From NCBI RefSeq assembly GCF_029873635.1, contig NC_080426.1:58746673-58810672 (forward strand): a stretch of DNA of 64,000 nt. The letters run 5' to 3'. Of the stretch, positions 1 through 11,291 are shown in pieces. The stretch comes from Malania oleifera (Eukaryota; Streptophyta; Magnoliopsida; Santalales; Ximeniaceae). Position 1 is the stretch's first letter; each line of letters starts with the position of its first letter. Position numbers and translations under genes: made by a program. The notes under the pieces were generated by a model, which had not been told where the DNA came from, did not search any database, and was given only the letters and a program-made list of their open reading frames with translations.

Positions 1-913
1 ACTGCCGTAGTGCAGTCTTGAGTCCTAAACACCTTATGGTATTTTGGGCATAACTTTCTATAAAAAATTCCAAATGGGACGATCTTGGTGTCCTTGAAAA
101 GCAGAGAAAAAATTTCACAACTTTTATGTTGGTGACTTTTTCTGATTCAGGGACCTCATCGACGAAATTCAGATTTTGTCGACGAATTCTGGGAAGAAGC
201 GCCCCAACGGGTGGAAAACGGCTAGTTTGCCAAATAAAGTATTTTTTCCTCCCCCCAACGGCTAGTTTACGGCTCCTAAGGTTCTTAGGCTATAAATACA
301 AGCTTTTAGACTTGTATTAATATGGTTTTGAGCATTGTTGATCATATTTGTGAAAAATATCATTTTATCCAAAACTTAAGCACTTTGCCCTTTGCATATT
401 AGTTATTCTTCACAAGTGCTCAATCCTCTCTTCCTCACTTATCTTGTAAGATTCATTCCTTGAGAGAATAGAGTGAGGATTTGGTTATGTTTCATATTGG
501 CTCATTTAAGGAGCATTAAATTGTATTTCCAATCTCTTGCAAGGTTCTTTGTGAATCGAAGCGAAGGCTCTTGGTGAGCGCGGTAGGGGTTTGTTCCCAA
601 GTATAGGGATTTGTTCTTGAGTTGTAAGGCTTCTCCGCCGGAGAAGGAGTATCTTTAGTGGATTGTGGAATCCTTGGTTTGGTGCTAAGGCGTGGACGTA
701 GGTGTGGTACCGAATCACGTAAAAATACCAGTGTTGTAATTTCTCTCCCTTACACTCTTTATTTAATATCTTGTGCATGATTTGTATTTATATTGCGATA
801 TAATTTCTTCTATCTTGCCAAGAGTTTTTATTTTGTAGAAAAATACGTATTTCGCGAAAAGAGTCTATTCACCCCCCCTCTAGACTATATACTCTAGGTT
901 GGGACTCCCAACA
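1..913 (+). mobile_element. Copia-type LTR, 3' part (left end outside window)
   Basis: The right end reads like the 3' end of a Copia LTR: a polypyrimidine block CACCCCCCCTCTAG near 861-876, then a terminal CCCAACA ending at 913. A TATA box (TATAAATA) lies at 291-298, and short TCGACGA-type dyads lie at about 150-192. No primer-binding site follows 913, so this is either a solo LTR or the 3' LTR of an element extending left. The sequence right of 913 is a different, minus-oriented Gypsy LTR, so this Copia LTR appears to have inserted into it. The start is not visible, and the target duplication cannot be tested. Confidence 0.6.
291..298 (+). promoter_or_regulatory. TATA box of the Copia LTR
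   Basis: TATAAATA lies about 100 bp downstream of the TCGACGA dyads. It is the likely U3 promoter core of this LTR; transcription start is inferred about 30 bp downstream. Confidence 0.5.
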
Positions 914-1085
914 GCACTTATAACATAAATATCTATAACTACAGTACCGTGCTCTGTAACTGTATGTTCTAACAGGGTTTGATACTATATAACATATCTC
1001 TATATACTATTATATGATTTACCATGATTCTGAAATAACCGTAATAACCATGATACTGAATAAACTGTAACTATAATTCATACGT

Positions 1086-1246
1086 CATAGTACTGAGAAC
1101 TGTATAATCATAACACTGAAAACTGCATAATCATAGTACTGAAATTCGTATAAGCATGGTACTGTGATTCGTATAATCATGGTTCTAGAATTCGTATAAT
1201 CATGGTACTGATATTCGTAAAATCATGATACTGAAATTCGTAAAAC
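1086..1246. repeat. 23-bp minisatellite in Gypsy LTR
   Basis: About seven degenerate copies of a 23-bp unit, consensus CATGGTACTGAAATTCGTAT plus AAT. The copies differ mainly by transitions. It lies in the part of the LTR downstream of the minus-strand TATA box. Confidence 0.75.
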
Positions 1247-1744
1247 ATATCTCCGTACTATATTCATATTCTCATGCCGCACCATACTTTAATACATAAT
1301 ATTCATAATTTAATAAACTGTATAATATTTTAAAATTACCTAGCATAGCATATTTCCCTTACCTAACTACTGAAAAGCCCCTATGGTATACTGTCCTAAC
1401 ACCCGCAGGGCCTCCTACATACCACCTTGAAAACAATGTTCGCTAGAACAAAATATTAGTATTTCTGTGTCAACATCATTTCCTATAATTGTCAGAAGGC
1501 CAAAAATGGACTAAAAGACCTTACCCTGAATTTGGGATGAAATCCAACTTCGTTTGACCAACGATCCGCTCCGGCAGACTTATAGAGAACTTTTCTAAGA
1601 GCGTCGTGGTGGCTTCGAATCGTCGATTCAGCGACTGGAGGGGCCGAAATGGAAGAGAGAAGGGAGAGAGACAGTAGGAGAGAGAAAGGAGAGAGAGAAG
1701 CGCTGCAATTGAATAAAAATCCGATTTTTCACTATTTATAGGGA

Positions 1745-1945
1745 CAGATTCATCGACGAGACATGTCACCTCATCAACGAATCCTTCAGTAAATTCGTCA
1801 ACGAACCTTACCCTTCGTCGACGAAATTCAGAGTAGCCCAAATCCTTCTCTCGGTATTTTCTCGTCGATGAGACGGGACCTCGCCGAACCTCATCGACGA
1901 GGATCTGAAGACCTTCGTCGACGAATCCCTGTATTCATCGACGAA
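1745..1945. repeat. U3 dyad array, TCGTCGACGAA type
   Basis: At least eight words related to the palindrome TTCGTCGACGAA (for example TCATCGACGAG, CGTCGACGAA, CATCGACGAA) occur in 200 bp, immediately upstream (minus sense) of the TATA box at 1733-1740. Several copies carry CG to TG or CA changes, as expected from methylcytosine decay. Confidence 0.7.
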
Positions 1946-2025
1946 GTCTACTGCCTCCTTTTGTTACTAATTCAATTTCTCTCCCTCATTATTATTTAAA
2001 TACTATTATTCTTTGGCTCACTACA

Positions 2026-2548
2026 TATACTCAATCTTTTTTTTTCCTTTCTTCACATATCCAGGTGGTTGATCGATGTAGATCTCTTCTTCTAGAAAAC
2101 CGTTCAGAAATGCTGATTTCACGTTCAGCTGGTAAATCTTCCATCCATTTTGTGCTGATAGTGAAATTAGTAATCTGAGGGTTTCAAGCCTGGCAATCGA
2201 GGCAAATATTTCTCCATAATCAATCCCTTTTTTCTACCTGTAGCCCTTGGAGACAAGTCTTGCTTTGTATCTCTGGACTTCTCCTTGAGTGTTCTTCTTG
2301 GTTTTGTAGACTAATTTCACACCAATAGTTTTGCGGTCCTTCGAGAGATTTGTCAACTCCCAAGTCTTGCTCTTCTCGATGGATTGAATCTCCTTATTCA
2401 TCGTTTTTCTCCATTTGTCTTCTTCGTTAGCCTCCTCAAAGCTAACCGGGTCGCTGGTCAACAATAGACAATATAGTGTAACATACTCTTTTATTGGTTC
2501 TGTAGTTTCATACAGATCAACTAGATTATGAGCTCCTCTAGGCCTCAT
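2026..2548 (-). pseudogene. Copia reverse transcriptase N-terminal part, broken
   Basis: This is the RT domain of the minus-strand Copia element, normally needed to copy the RNA to DNA in the particle. The visible sequence has the conserved start region (W.L..L, then a YK.RLV.KGY-like stretch near 2234-2300) followed by a stop at 2234, then continues to a PPGYVKK-like stretch at 2040-2070. It is cut at 2025/2026 by the Gypsy LTR, so the YVDD active site and RNase H are absent from the window. It is a relic and not expressed as a functional enzyme. Confidence 0.8.
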
Positions 2549-2682
2549 GTCTGAGATTTCACGCTCAATTGGTGATGGAGATTCATTCCTCTATGATGAA
2601 CCGTGTGGAGGTGTCTACAGCTCAGGAATTTGTGTCTCGATAGCCACTTCGTTTGTTTGTATAGATTCTTCTCCTTCAAGAG

Positions 2683-3809
2683 TCAATTCCGTATCTTAGA
2701 AGATTCAGCTTGGTCCCACTTACACGATTCATTTTCTTCAGAAATGACATCTCGACTGTGAATGGCTTTCTTGTTGATGGGATTGTAGAATCGATATCCC
2801 ATGGTACTGTCGTCGTATCCAATAAGGATACATTTCTCTCCTTTATCTTCCAACTTTGTCCTTCTTGCCTTTGGGATCTTGGAGTAGGCTATGGAGCTAA
2901 ACACTCTAAGATTGCTCACAATGGTCTTGTGAGTACTCCAAACTTCATGTGGTGTCTTTGTATTAAGACTCTTCATAGGACACCTGTTAAGCAGATAAAC
3001 TACACATGATACTTCTTCTACCCAAAAACTCTTGGGCACATTCTTATCATTTAACATGCTCTTGGCCATGTTAAGGATCGTGCGTTTCTTCCTCTCAGCT
3101 ACACCATTCAACTGGGGAGTGTAGGTCGGTGTGAATTGTTTTTGAATCCCTTGTTGCCTAAGGAATTTCAGGAAAGTTTCATCCTTTTACTCTCCTCCTT
3201 GGTCTGATCGGAGTGTCTTGATGTGATAGTCACTCTGTTTCTCCACAAGAGCTTTGAACTCTTTGAACTTGTCAAACACCTTTGACTTCCTTTTTAGGAA
3301 GTAGGCCCAAGTCTTCTTGCTATAATCATCAACGAAGGTGAGGAAGTATCTGTTCTGTCCATTTGAAAATGGCCTTAATGGACCACACATGTCTGTGTGT
3401 ACTAGCTCGAGCGGCATGATAGATCTCCAGTCGACTTGCTTTCCACAGCTATTTCTGTGTTGCTTGCTCAGAACACAACTTTCACATATCACATTTGGGT
3501 GGTGGATGTTGGGTAAGCCTTTCACCATTTTCTTGGTTCCCAATTGTTTCAAACTTTCAAAGTTCAGATGTCTGAACTTGAGAGGTCATAGTCAGTCTTT
3601 GTATTTGATGATAATGCTCAAACATCTTGGCGTATCATGTTGAATGGTGAGTGGAACATTCGATTCTTTGCTATTTGTACTTGAGTAACGAGCTTACCTC
3701 GAGTTTCTGTTATCACCATCTGCTTATATCTACGGCTAATTCGGTAGCCTTTCTCCACAAGCTGTCCAAGACTCAAGATGTTAGTCTTCATGTCTGGCAT
3801 GTAGTACAC
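2683..3809 (-). pseudogene. Copia integrase and GAG-pre-integrase region, broken
   Basis: Integrase of the minus-strand Copia element. A GAG-pre-integrase-like part occupies about 3552-3809, including a zinc-binding CxxC in CESCVLSKQHR. The core follows with the first acidic residue in HTDMCGP (about 3400), the second in RSDQGGE (about 3190) and the third in NGVAERKKRT (about 3090-3110). A stop and frame change near 3187 break the reading between the second and third residues. The upstream protease continues beyond 13655, on the other side of the Gypsy insertion. Domain order PR-INT-RT is diagnostic of Copia. Confidence 0.85.
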
Positions 3810-3888
3810 GTTAGAGATAAAAGCATGGTCTCAATCCTTCCTTTTGATTAGGACATTTCCCCTTCCATGAATTGGGACTTTAGAGAGA

Positions 3889-3893
3889 TCACC
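3889..3893. repeat. Left target-site duplication TCACC of Gypsy element
   Basis: TCACC directly precedes the LTR terminus TGTAGCG at 3894 and is repeated at 13655-13659. Joining the flanks without one copy restores the Copia frame, which supports a clean insertion. Confidence 0.9.
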
Positions 3894-4889
3894 TGTAGCG
3901 CCCCAACCCGCCACATGGCTCAGAGTGCTAGTAAAACATATATATCACTCTCTAATACCACTTGTAGCATATATAAATGTAAATTGCCCTAACCAAGGAA
4001 TCCCGAGTACACCTGCTATTATTGAAATTAAACCATACAGCTCGGAAGATTTCTAAAACATCCAAACACTTTACCAGAGTTCTATCTGTTCCCAAATACA
4101 TACATACCACTATCTGTTTACATATTACAATCCCAAAATAACAAAATAAGACATTTGGTATCTCACCAGTTTTGATAACCACTCCTAGAAGTCTAATCCC
4201 AGCCCCGAGGTATGCTAGGTATGGTTCCCTGGAGGATTTGAAAAAGGATTTGTATAATAGGGCGAGACACTTCTCAATAAGACAGATTATATTAATATCA
4301 GTGTGTGGCTAGCATAAGTTCTCATGAATATAAAACTTTCATTATTTAACTGTATATGAAATGACATTCAAAACTGTACTAAACTATATATCTGAAAATA
4401 CATAATTTCTGAGTAATAAACTGTCGGCTCAATATAGCCCCTTTTTAGTAAATTTGCCCATATATGTATAAAAGATACAACCTGGACTGCTGTATTAGCT
4501 CAGTCACACTATCATATACTCATATGGCATGCTTCCCCCAATGATGGGTTGTGCGGCCCAAAGGTTGGACTCAACATATGACCGGCCGACCATAGCTGAG
4601 TAAAAAAAGGTAGTAAGTACGATTGTGCCTACCTATGGTCACTCGGAACTGCTTCGGATGGGCCCCCCTGGTAAAAACCTCAAAGTAGTACTGTGGCCCA
4701 GGTCACCAAATCGTCTATCCATCATCACACTATCATCCTAGTGTGATTGCACTCCCTGCCAACATATAGCTACGGTACTGTGCTCATAACATCACATTTC
4801 ATATCCATAAGGCTCTAGAATCATATATGACAATTTACATAGTAAAACTATATTATATCTCATTTCATAGAAAACCTATCATTTAATAA

Positions 4890-4994
4890 CTCTCGGCCCT
4901 CGATCGTTGTATCAAATCTCGGCCCTCGACCATCATATTAAATCTTGGCCCCCGTCCATCATATCAAATCTCGGCCCCCGGTCGTCATTTCATA
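4890..4994. repeat. 26-bp minisatellite, 4 units (3' LTR)
   Basis: Four units of the pattern AAATCTCGGCCCCCGACCGT followed by CATATT. The partner LTR has ten units at 12286-12547. Confidence 0.85.
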
Positions 4995-5670
4995 CTATAT
5001 AATATTAGTAAAAATCATTCTGCTCATATACGCCATTTAAAAACTATTCTCATGCTACACAATTTTTATCTAATAACCATAAATAAAATAACTAATGGAA
5101 AAAGACATAAATTGCTGAAAATAGGGTCTGAGCATCTCCAAGGTTTTATTTAACTTAAACTATTTATTTTATAGAAAATAGGAGATTTCAAACTAATCAC
5201 GTTAATTTTCCCTAAAACATATAACAGTCAAAACCATCCTTTTCATATACTTAATTTATTCAGAAAAATTACATATACCATTTCTGAAAATATACATTGT
5301 CATTAAATCAATCCATAATTCAAAATTAACTGACATAATATAATCCCCTTACCTAGCTAACTGGGAACCCTAAATTCCCGCCCTACGACATTCAAGGATC
5401 AAAACCCTGAAATTACATTTTCCCAAAATTAATCAACTCAACCCACAAGATATTTCTCATTTAGCATTTCCTAGCCCCCTTATACTCCAAATTAATAATA
5501 AAACCCTAAAAACCCTGGTTTTGGAGTGGTTCCTGGAAAGCCTAGTTCAAAAATTCGCTCTACTAGACTTGTAGAGAAATGCTCCTAGATCCTTGTGGCG
5601 GCTTTCGATCATCGATTCGGGCGACAAATAGCAAAAAATTGAAGAGAGGAGGGGTAAGGGTTCGTGGGTT

Positions 5671-5671
<1 letters not shown>

Positions 5672-5741
<70 letters not shown>
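5672..5741. repeat. (GA)n microsatellite
   Basis: A nearly pure GA tract of about 70 bp inside the 3' LTR, just downstream (minus sense) of the TATA box. The matching tract in the 5' LTR is at 13231-13327 and is less pure. Confidence 0.9.
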
Positions 5742-5744
<3 letters not shown>

Positions 5745-5807
5745 AAGTTTCTTAATGATGAAGCAACCTAAAAATCTATTTATAACCCTTTGACCCGGCA
5801 CAATTCG

Positions 5808-5985
5808 TCGATGAAATGGGACCTTTGTTGACAAACTGTAGAAGGACGTTCGTTGACAAAAGAAGGGGTTTGTTGACGAACCATATGCCTAAAATTCCTT
5901 TTGTTATCTCTTCATCGATGACACCTAAATTTCATCGATGAACTGCAGAAGGACATTTGTCGATGAAAGAATGGGATTCATCGAC
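5808..5985. repeat. U3 dyad array, TTCGTCGATGAA type (3' LTR)
   Basis: About seven related words (TTCGTCGATGAA, TTCATCGATGA, TTTGTCGATGAA, TTCATCGACGA and others) lie 25 bp upstream of the minus-strand TATA box at 5777-5784. The matching array in the 5' LTR is at 13388-13575, with fewer CG losses in some units. Confidence 0.75.
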
Positions 5986-6069
5986 GAGCCCTACTGTTAG
6001 CCTTTTTAAAATTTTCCTTTCTTCTTTTTCTTTATTTATTTCCTTATTTTTTGGTTTCGGGTTTCTAAA

Positions 6070-6087
6070 ATCTCCCCCTCCCCCTTA
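6070..6087 (-). other. Polypurine tract of the Gypsy element
   Basis: The minus strand reads TAAGGGGGAGGGGGAGAT directly before the 3' LTR, the expected priming site for plus-strand DNA synthesis. Confidence 0.85.
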
Positions 6088-6414
6088 TAAAAATTTCGTC
6101 CTCAAAATTTACTATTTGGTTTCCATTACATCAACTAAATTATCACCGATCTACTGATTCGACTTTAGGAAGAGCCGGCGACCACCCACATAGCAGTCCC
6201 GTCCCAAATTTATTAAATACCATCACTTATGGTGGAGGAATACCATGGTTGCATATACAGTCTTGGAAGATTACAATGTCTAAACAAAACTCTCCTAGAG
6301 ACAATTCATAAACCATAATAATAAACAACTGATAAAACTAAACACCCTACTCTAAGAAACCTATATACAAAACCAACACTTACCTACTGCTATACTTACT
6401 AGTTTAATGCTGAG

Positions 6415-7830
6415 CCTCTCCGAATAGCTATGGATACTTTTGACGTGTTTCTGTCTCTGATTCCCATGATGCTTCCTCCACAGCATGATTATGCCAAAGT
6501 ACCTTTACAAGCGGAATCCTTTTTGTATGCAGCTTCTATTCCTTATAGTCTAGAATCTAAATTGGTATCTCCTCATATACCAACGTATTCTTGAGCTCCA
6601 AATACTCGTAACTGATCACATGTGAAGGATCCGAAATGTACTTCCTTAGCATGGATACGTGGAACACATCGTGAATCGTAGACAATGCTAGGGGTAATGC
6701 CATTCTGTACGCCACCGGACCAACTCTCTCTAGAATCTCAAATGACCCGATGTATCTGGGGCTTAGCTTCCCCTTTTCCCCAAATCTCATTACCCCTTTC
6801 ATCGGAGCAATCCTAAAAAATATGACATCATCTACCTCGAACTACAGCTCTCGCCGTCATGTATCCGTATAGCTCTTCTGCAGACTTTGTGCTGTCTTTA
6901 TTCTTTTCTTGATAAAATGAACTTTCTCATAGGTTTGCTGGACAAGCTCCAGCCCCAAAATTTGTCGCTCATTGACCTCTTCCCAATACAACGGAGATCG
7001 GCACCTCCGATCATACAGTGCTTCATACGGTGATATCCTGATACTGGCCTTATAACTCTTATTGTATGCGAACTCAACTGATGGTAGATATTTAATCCAA
7101 CTACCCCCGAAGTCCAGTCACACGCCCGCAACATATCCTCTAGAATTTGAATGGTCCTCTCTAATTGACCATCGGTCTGCGGGTGAAAAGCAGTACTAAA
7201 AATGAGTTGAGTTCCCAATGCTTCCTGTAGACTCTTCCAAAACTGGGAAGTAAACCGTGGGTCCCTTTTGGAAACGATAGACATAGGCACCCTATGCAGT
7301 CTGATTATCTCCTGCACATAAGGCTCTGCCAGCCAATTCATAGAATGACTGATTTTAATCGGAATGAAATGGGCAGTCTTAACTAGTCCCTCAACTACTA
7401 CCCAGATAGCATTCTATCCATGAAGTGCTAATGGCAATCTCGTGACAAAGTCCATGCAAATGTGCTCCCACTTCCACTTAGGAATGAGAAGTGGTTGCAA
7501 CGGTCCTGCTGACCTTTGGTACTCGGCTTTCACCTGCTGACGTGTCAGGCACTGCTCAACAAAACGAGTGATCTCTCTTTTCATGTTAGACCACTAGAAA
7601 GATTCCCGAAAATCCTTGTACATTTTTATGCTCCCTAAATGCACTGTATATAAAGAGCGATGTGATTCTTTCAGGATGGTCCTTTTTATTTCAAGATCAT
7701 TTGGTACACATACCCTGGAGTGAAATCTCAACACCTCATCATTTGAGACATTGAAATCTACATTCATCCCATCTTGTATTCCACTCACAATCTCAGCCAG
7801 CTTTGCATCTTCCATCTAAGCTGTCCTGAT
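6415..7830 (-). pseudogene. Gypsy integrase with chromodomain-like tail, broken
   Basis: Integrase end of the Tekay-like polyprotein. A zinc-binding region (HRSLYTVHLG..KMY) lies at about 7600-7690. The core follows with a first aspartate in CMDFVTRLP near 7450, VSKRDPRFTS near 7255 and HPQTDGQLERT near 7165-7190. Family members have SDRDPRF at the second position; here the catalytic aspartate is Lys. One zinc-ligand Cys is also changed (CLTRQQ for CLTCQQ). A basic GPFEIL-type segment (6557-6802) and a chromodomain motif (VKVLWHNH..EE.SWESE, 6440-6520) follow. Stops near 7440, 7594 and 6550 break it. Confidence 0.88.
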
Positions 7831-7935
7831 CCTTTCCCTTAAGGTCGGTTGCACTACCAAGCTAGCAATGAACGCCTGGTGATTTCCTTCCACTAACTCC
7901 ACACCCAACCTTTCCAGATCCATTCTGATCCAATG

Positions 7936-9020
7936 CTAAACTTCAATTGCTGAGACTGATGCAGGCACTGACTTCCGACTCAAAGCATCGACTACCACAT
8001 TAGCTTTTCCTGGGTGGTAACTGATGGTACAGTCGTAGTCCTTTATCAAATCAAGCCATCTCCGCTGCCTCATGTTTAACTCCTTTTGAGTAAAAAAGTA
8101 CTTAAGAATCTTGTTGTCGGTAAAGATCTTGCACCTTTCACCGTACAGGTAGTGCCTCCAGATTTTCAATGCATATACTACTGCTTTCAATTCCATGTAA
8201 TGCGTCGGATAATTCTTCTCGTACTCCTTGAGTTGGTGAGAAGCACACGTGATAACTTTTCTTTGTTCCACTAAGACACACCCGAGTCCCTTCTTAGATG
8301 CATCATTGTAGATCATGGATCCACCATCTCCTGATGGAATGATCGACATTGGGGCAGTAACTAGTCACTGCTTCAGTTCCTAAAAACTTTGCTCATATTC
8401 ACCAGTCCATTTGAACTTCATGTTCTTCCTCGTGAGTCGTGTCAGTGGACTCAGATAATTTATAAAATCTCGCTACGAATCGGCGGTAATATCCTACCAG
8501 ACTCAAGAAACTTCTAACCTCATGCACATTCTTCTGTCTTGCCCAATTAACTACCGCTTCTATCATGCTCGGTTCCACTGAAACACCTTCTCTAGACACC
8601 ACATGTCTTAGAAATGCCACTTACTCTACCAGAATTCACATTTCTTAAACTTCGCAAACAACTTCTTTTCTCTAAGCACCTAGAGTACTAACCTCAAATG
8701 AATTGCATGCTCCTCAGGACTCCTCGAGAAAATTAGGAAGTCATCGATGAATACCACCACAAACTGATCTAGGTACTCGTTAAACATCCTGTTCATCAGA
8801 TCCATGAATACTGGAGGAGCATTGGTCAATTCGAAAGGCATAACCAAAAATTCGTAGTGGCCATACCTAGTATGGAAGGCTGTCTTTGGTACATCTTCTA
8901 ATTTAACCCTCAGCTGATGATACCCAGATCACAGATCGATCTTGGAAAAGACATGTGTGCCCTGTAATTGGTCAAATAGATCGTCAATTTGAGGTAACGA
9001 GTATTTATTCTTTACTAACA
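7936..9020 (-). pseudogene. Gypsy reverse transcriptase C-terminal half and RNase H, broken
   Basis: RT palm with the active-site motif FIDD (minus, about 8735-8755) followed by FSRSPEEHA. The thumb region with SLVGYYRRFV is at about 8480-8540, and RNase H is at 7936-8349 with [23 protein letters not shown] and the typical [14 protein letters not shown] ending. The first RNase H aspartate is preserved (NDAS), as is the TDN aspartate. Stops near 8620 and 8355 and frame changes interrupt the reading. The N-terminal RT lies upstream at about 9020-9250. Confidence 0.88.
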
Positions 9021-9848
9021 CTTTATTAATCTCTCTGTGTCGATGCACATTCTCATCGACCCATCCCTTTTATTTACAAATAACACTAGTGCTCCCCAGG
9101 GTGATACACTTGGTCTGATAAACCCTTTGTCAAGAAGTTCTTGCAGCAGTTGCTCCTTTAACTCCTTTAGTTCAGCTGGAGCCATTCTGTATGGAGCCTT
9201 AGAAATATATGTTGTCCCTGGAAGAAACTCAATAGCAAACTCCACCTCCCGATTAGGAGGCAATCCTAGTAAATCTTCTGGGAAAAAGTCAGAGAACTCC
9301 CTTACCATAGGAATATCCTCCAGTTTAAGTTCTTCTCTCGGTGCCTCTTTTATGAATGCTAAATACCCCTGACATCCCTCTAGGAGTAACCTTCTCATCT
9401 GAATAGTTGACATGATCCGTGGTGCAGAGCGTACACACGACCCGACAAATATAAACTCCGGCTCCTCAGGAGGTCGGAACACTACCTTCTTCCTGTGGCA
9501 GTCAATACTTGCATAGCTGTCTACTAACCAATCCATCCCCAGAATAAGATCAAAGTCATGCATATCAAAGATAATAAAGTTAGCAGGTATCATTCTCCCT
9601 TGAATTTCTGCTGGGTAGTCTCGGATTACTTTACTACACACTACCACTGACCCTGTCGGTGTGACTACCTCTAACTTGGCATCTAATGGTTGTGTTTTTA
9701 CCACACACAATTTAATGAAACCCTGAGAAATAAAATAATGCATCGCATCTGAGTCAAAAAATGCAATGACACTATTTGACAAAATGGAAATTGTACCTGT
9801 CACCACGTCACCGGCGTTCTTAGCATTGTCAGGAGTTAAAGAATACAC
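9015..9848 (-). pseudogene. Gypsy aspartic protease and RT N-terminus
   Basis: An uninterrupted 277-codon stretch. The protease part near 9700-9790 has FFDSDAMHYFIS where active family members have a D-S-G-A active site, so the catalytic glycine is replaced by Asp. A second hallmark, ILGMDWL, is at about 9520-9545. RT begins with the GLPPNREVEFAIEFLPGT region (about 9215-9265) and SPWGA.VLFV.K.DGS..MCID (about 9035-9100). The strand and order agree with the flanking gag and RNase H relics. Confidence 0.88.
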
Positions 9849-9902
9849 ATATGCCTAGGTTGTACCCCTCAAATAGTTTCCACGTGGTGCCTAGTTACCT
9901 CC

Positions 9903-10890
9903 CTAACATGGGTGCTGTGGAGGTGCATTGTTCCATGCCACGCAACAATCACACACCAAATGTCCGGGCCTACCACACTGAAAGCAACCAGCTGATCCTA
10001 CCCTATACTCTCTCGAATGCCTCTTGCCACACGTAGTGTAAACAAGGCCTGATGAGGTACCTTGAAATGCTCCACCACTCATATCCCGTCGCTGACCTCT
10101 GCTGTTACCATACCTCCTCCAAAGACCCTGCCTCGAACTTGTATAAGAACTAGAAGACATCAGCCTCTTCTTCGGGTTTTGAGCTTCTACATCCCCCCTG
10201 TAAGCTCGTCTATGCCACAATGGCCTTATCCACTAGTATAGCAAACTCCTGTACTTGTAATATAGCCACGTGCTTTATAATCTCCTGCTTCAAAGCCCTC
10301 TCGAACTTCCAAGCCTTCACAGACTCTTCTGGTACCATGTAAGGAGCAAAGCGCGATCGTTCCACAAATCGGGCGGCATACTACTGAACAGTCAGCTATC
10401 CCTGAGTCAGGTTCTGGAACTCCTCTGCCTTTGCTTTCTTAAAAGAGGCTGGAAAATATCGATCAGAGAAGACCTCTTTGAAGCGGCTCCACGTCATCAC
10501 CACCAGTACCAGTCTCTGCTCCTCTAGCAGCTTTACTGCTTCCCACCATCTCTCGACCTCTTTAGTTAGTTTAAATGTAGCATATAGCACTTCCTGCTCA
10601 TTGGTGCATCGTAGTATGACCAAGATCTTCTCGATTTCCTGAATCAATTTCTCCCCAAGAATTGGGTTGGTACTTCTCGTGAAGGTAGGAGGCTTCAGGC
10701 AAGTGAACGTTTTGATAGAATCCCCCAGCTCAGCTGTGGGATGATCCTGCCTCTGAGAGCTTCGCATATCCTTGGCCATAGATTGCTAGGAAAAATCCCA
10801 AAGCACTATTGTAGAATCGCTACCACCCTCATGGCTAGCTCCCTCACTGCTACTACCTTCGACAACAGCGCTAGTGTCCCTAGGATCCAT
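9903..10890 (-). pseudogene. Gypsy gag with zinc knuckle, broken
   Basis: The structural gag protein begins at a minus-strand ATG at 10890 (MDPRDTSA). In-frame stops follow near 10786 and 10390. The retrotransposon gag core is visible at 10396-10779 (E.E....L.C....V..A.F.L..EA..WW, then TW..FKE.F..RYFP). A zinc knuckle CFQCGRPGHLVCDC fits CX2CX4HX4C at about 9960-10000, in a different frame. Gag normally packages the element RNA. Frames must change at least once between the core and the knuckle, so this is a relic. Confidence 0.85.
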
Positions 10891-10929
10891 CTTGTAGACA
10901 TAACCATAATGAATTTAGAGTCCTAATAT

Positions 10930-11279
10930 CCTACCACATCTGGTGCAATTATAACACTAAAATATTCACTTTTTATAAACTCCAATACCAACTTAAATCT
11001 TCTCCCTTGATTATGACATAATCTTCCTATTTCATATTCCCGTTATAGTTTTCCAAGTTCTTGCCCCTCCGCTTGGAAACAAAACCATCATTGATTGCCG
11101 TGGTTTTTGAACCCATCGACTGATCTAGCAAAACAAAGAAGTCCGTCAAGGAATTTCTGCCTCCAAGATTACGAAGCAAAAACTCAAAATTCCTATTCTA
11201 CCCATTCCTATCCTCATCATACTTAAACCTATACTTTGGTAAAATCATCCGACCTAGTTTGAAGAACCTAGCAACCTAG
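10930..11279 (-). other. Gypsy 5' leader, no coding evidence
   Basis: About 350 bp of A/T-rich sequence between the gag start and the primer-binding site. I see no conserved reading frame or repeat in it; it is the expected untranslated leader of the element. Confidence 0.6.
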
Positions 11280-11291
11280 GCTCAAATACCA
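11280..11291 (-). other. Primer-binding site of the Gypsy element
   Basis: The minus strand reads TGGTATTTGAGC two bases inside the 5' LTR. It matches the initiator Met-tRNA complement TGGTATCAGAGC at ten of twelve positions. Confidence 0.8.

Larger units (their letters stand above)
914..2025 (-). mobile_element. Partial Gypsy LTR, minus orientation
   Basis: On the minus strand it begins TGTAGTGAGCC at 2025, matching the start (TGTAGTGACCC) and following A/T-rich, GGGAG-containing stretch of the complete solo LTR at 31134-33321. A minus TATA box (plus-strand TATTTATA, 1733-1740) lies next to a dense array of TCGACGA dyads at 1745-1945. The U5 side is missing because the Copia LTR ending at 913 interrupts it. 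The insertion point is in the RT domain of the minus-strand Copia element, whose reading resumes at 2026. Confidence 0.65.
3894..6069 (-). repeat. 3' LTR of the Tekay-like Gypsy element
   Basis: The plus-strand left end is TGTAGCGCCCC and the right end is GGGTTTCTAAA, where the partner LTR has GGGTTTCTACA; the terminal C is therefore lost here. It holds a four-unit 26-bp minisatellite (4890-4994), a GA tract (5672-5741), a minus-strand TATA box (plus TATTTATA, 5777-5784) and U3 dyads at 5808-5985. Length is 2176 bp. Confidence 0.9.

Noticed and set aside
5547-5834. Ser/Leu-repeat open frame
   Set aside because: Translation of a GA/CT microsatellite in the LTR. The same applies to 13073-13387 and 13155-13379.
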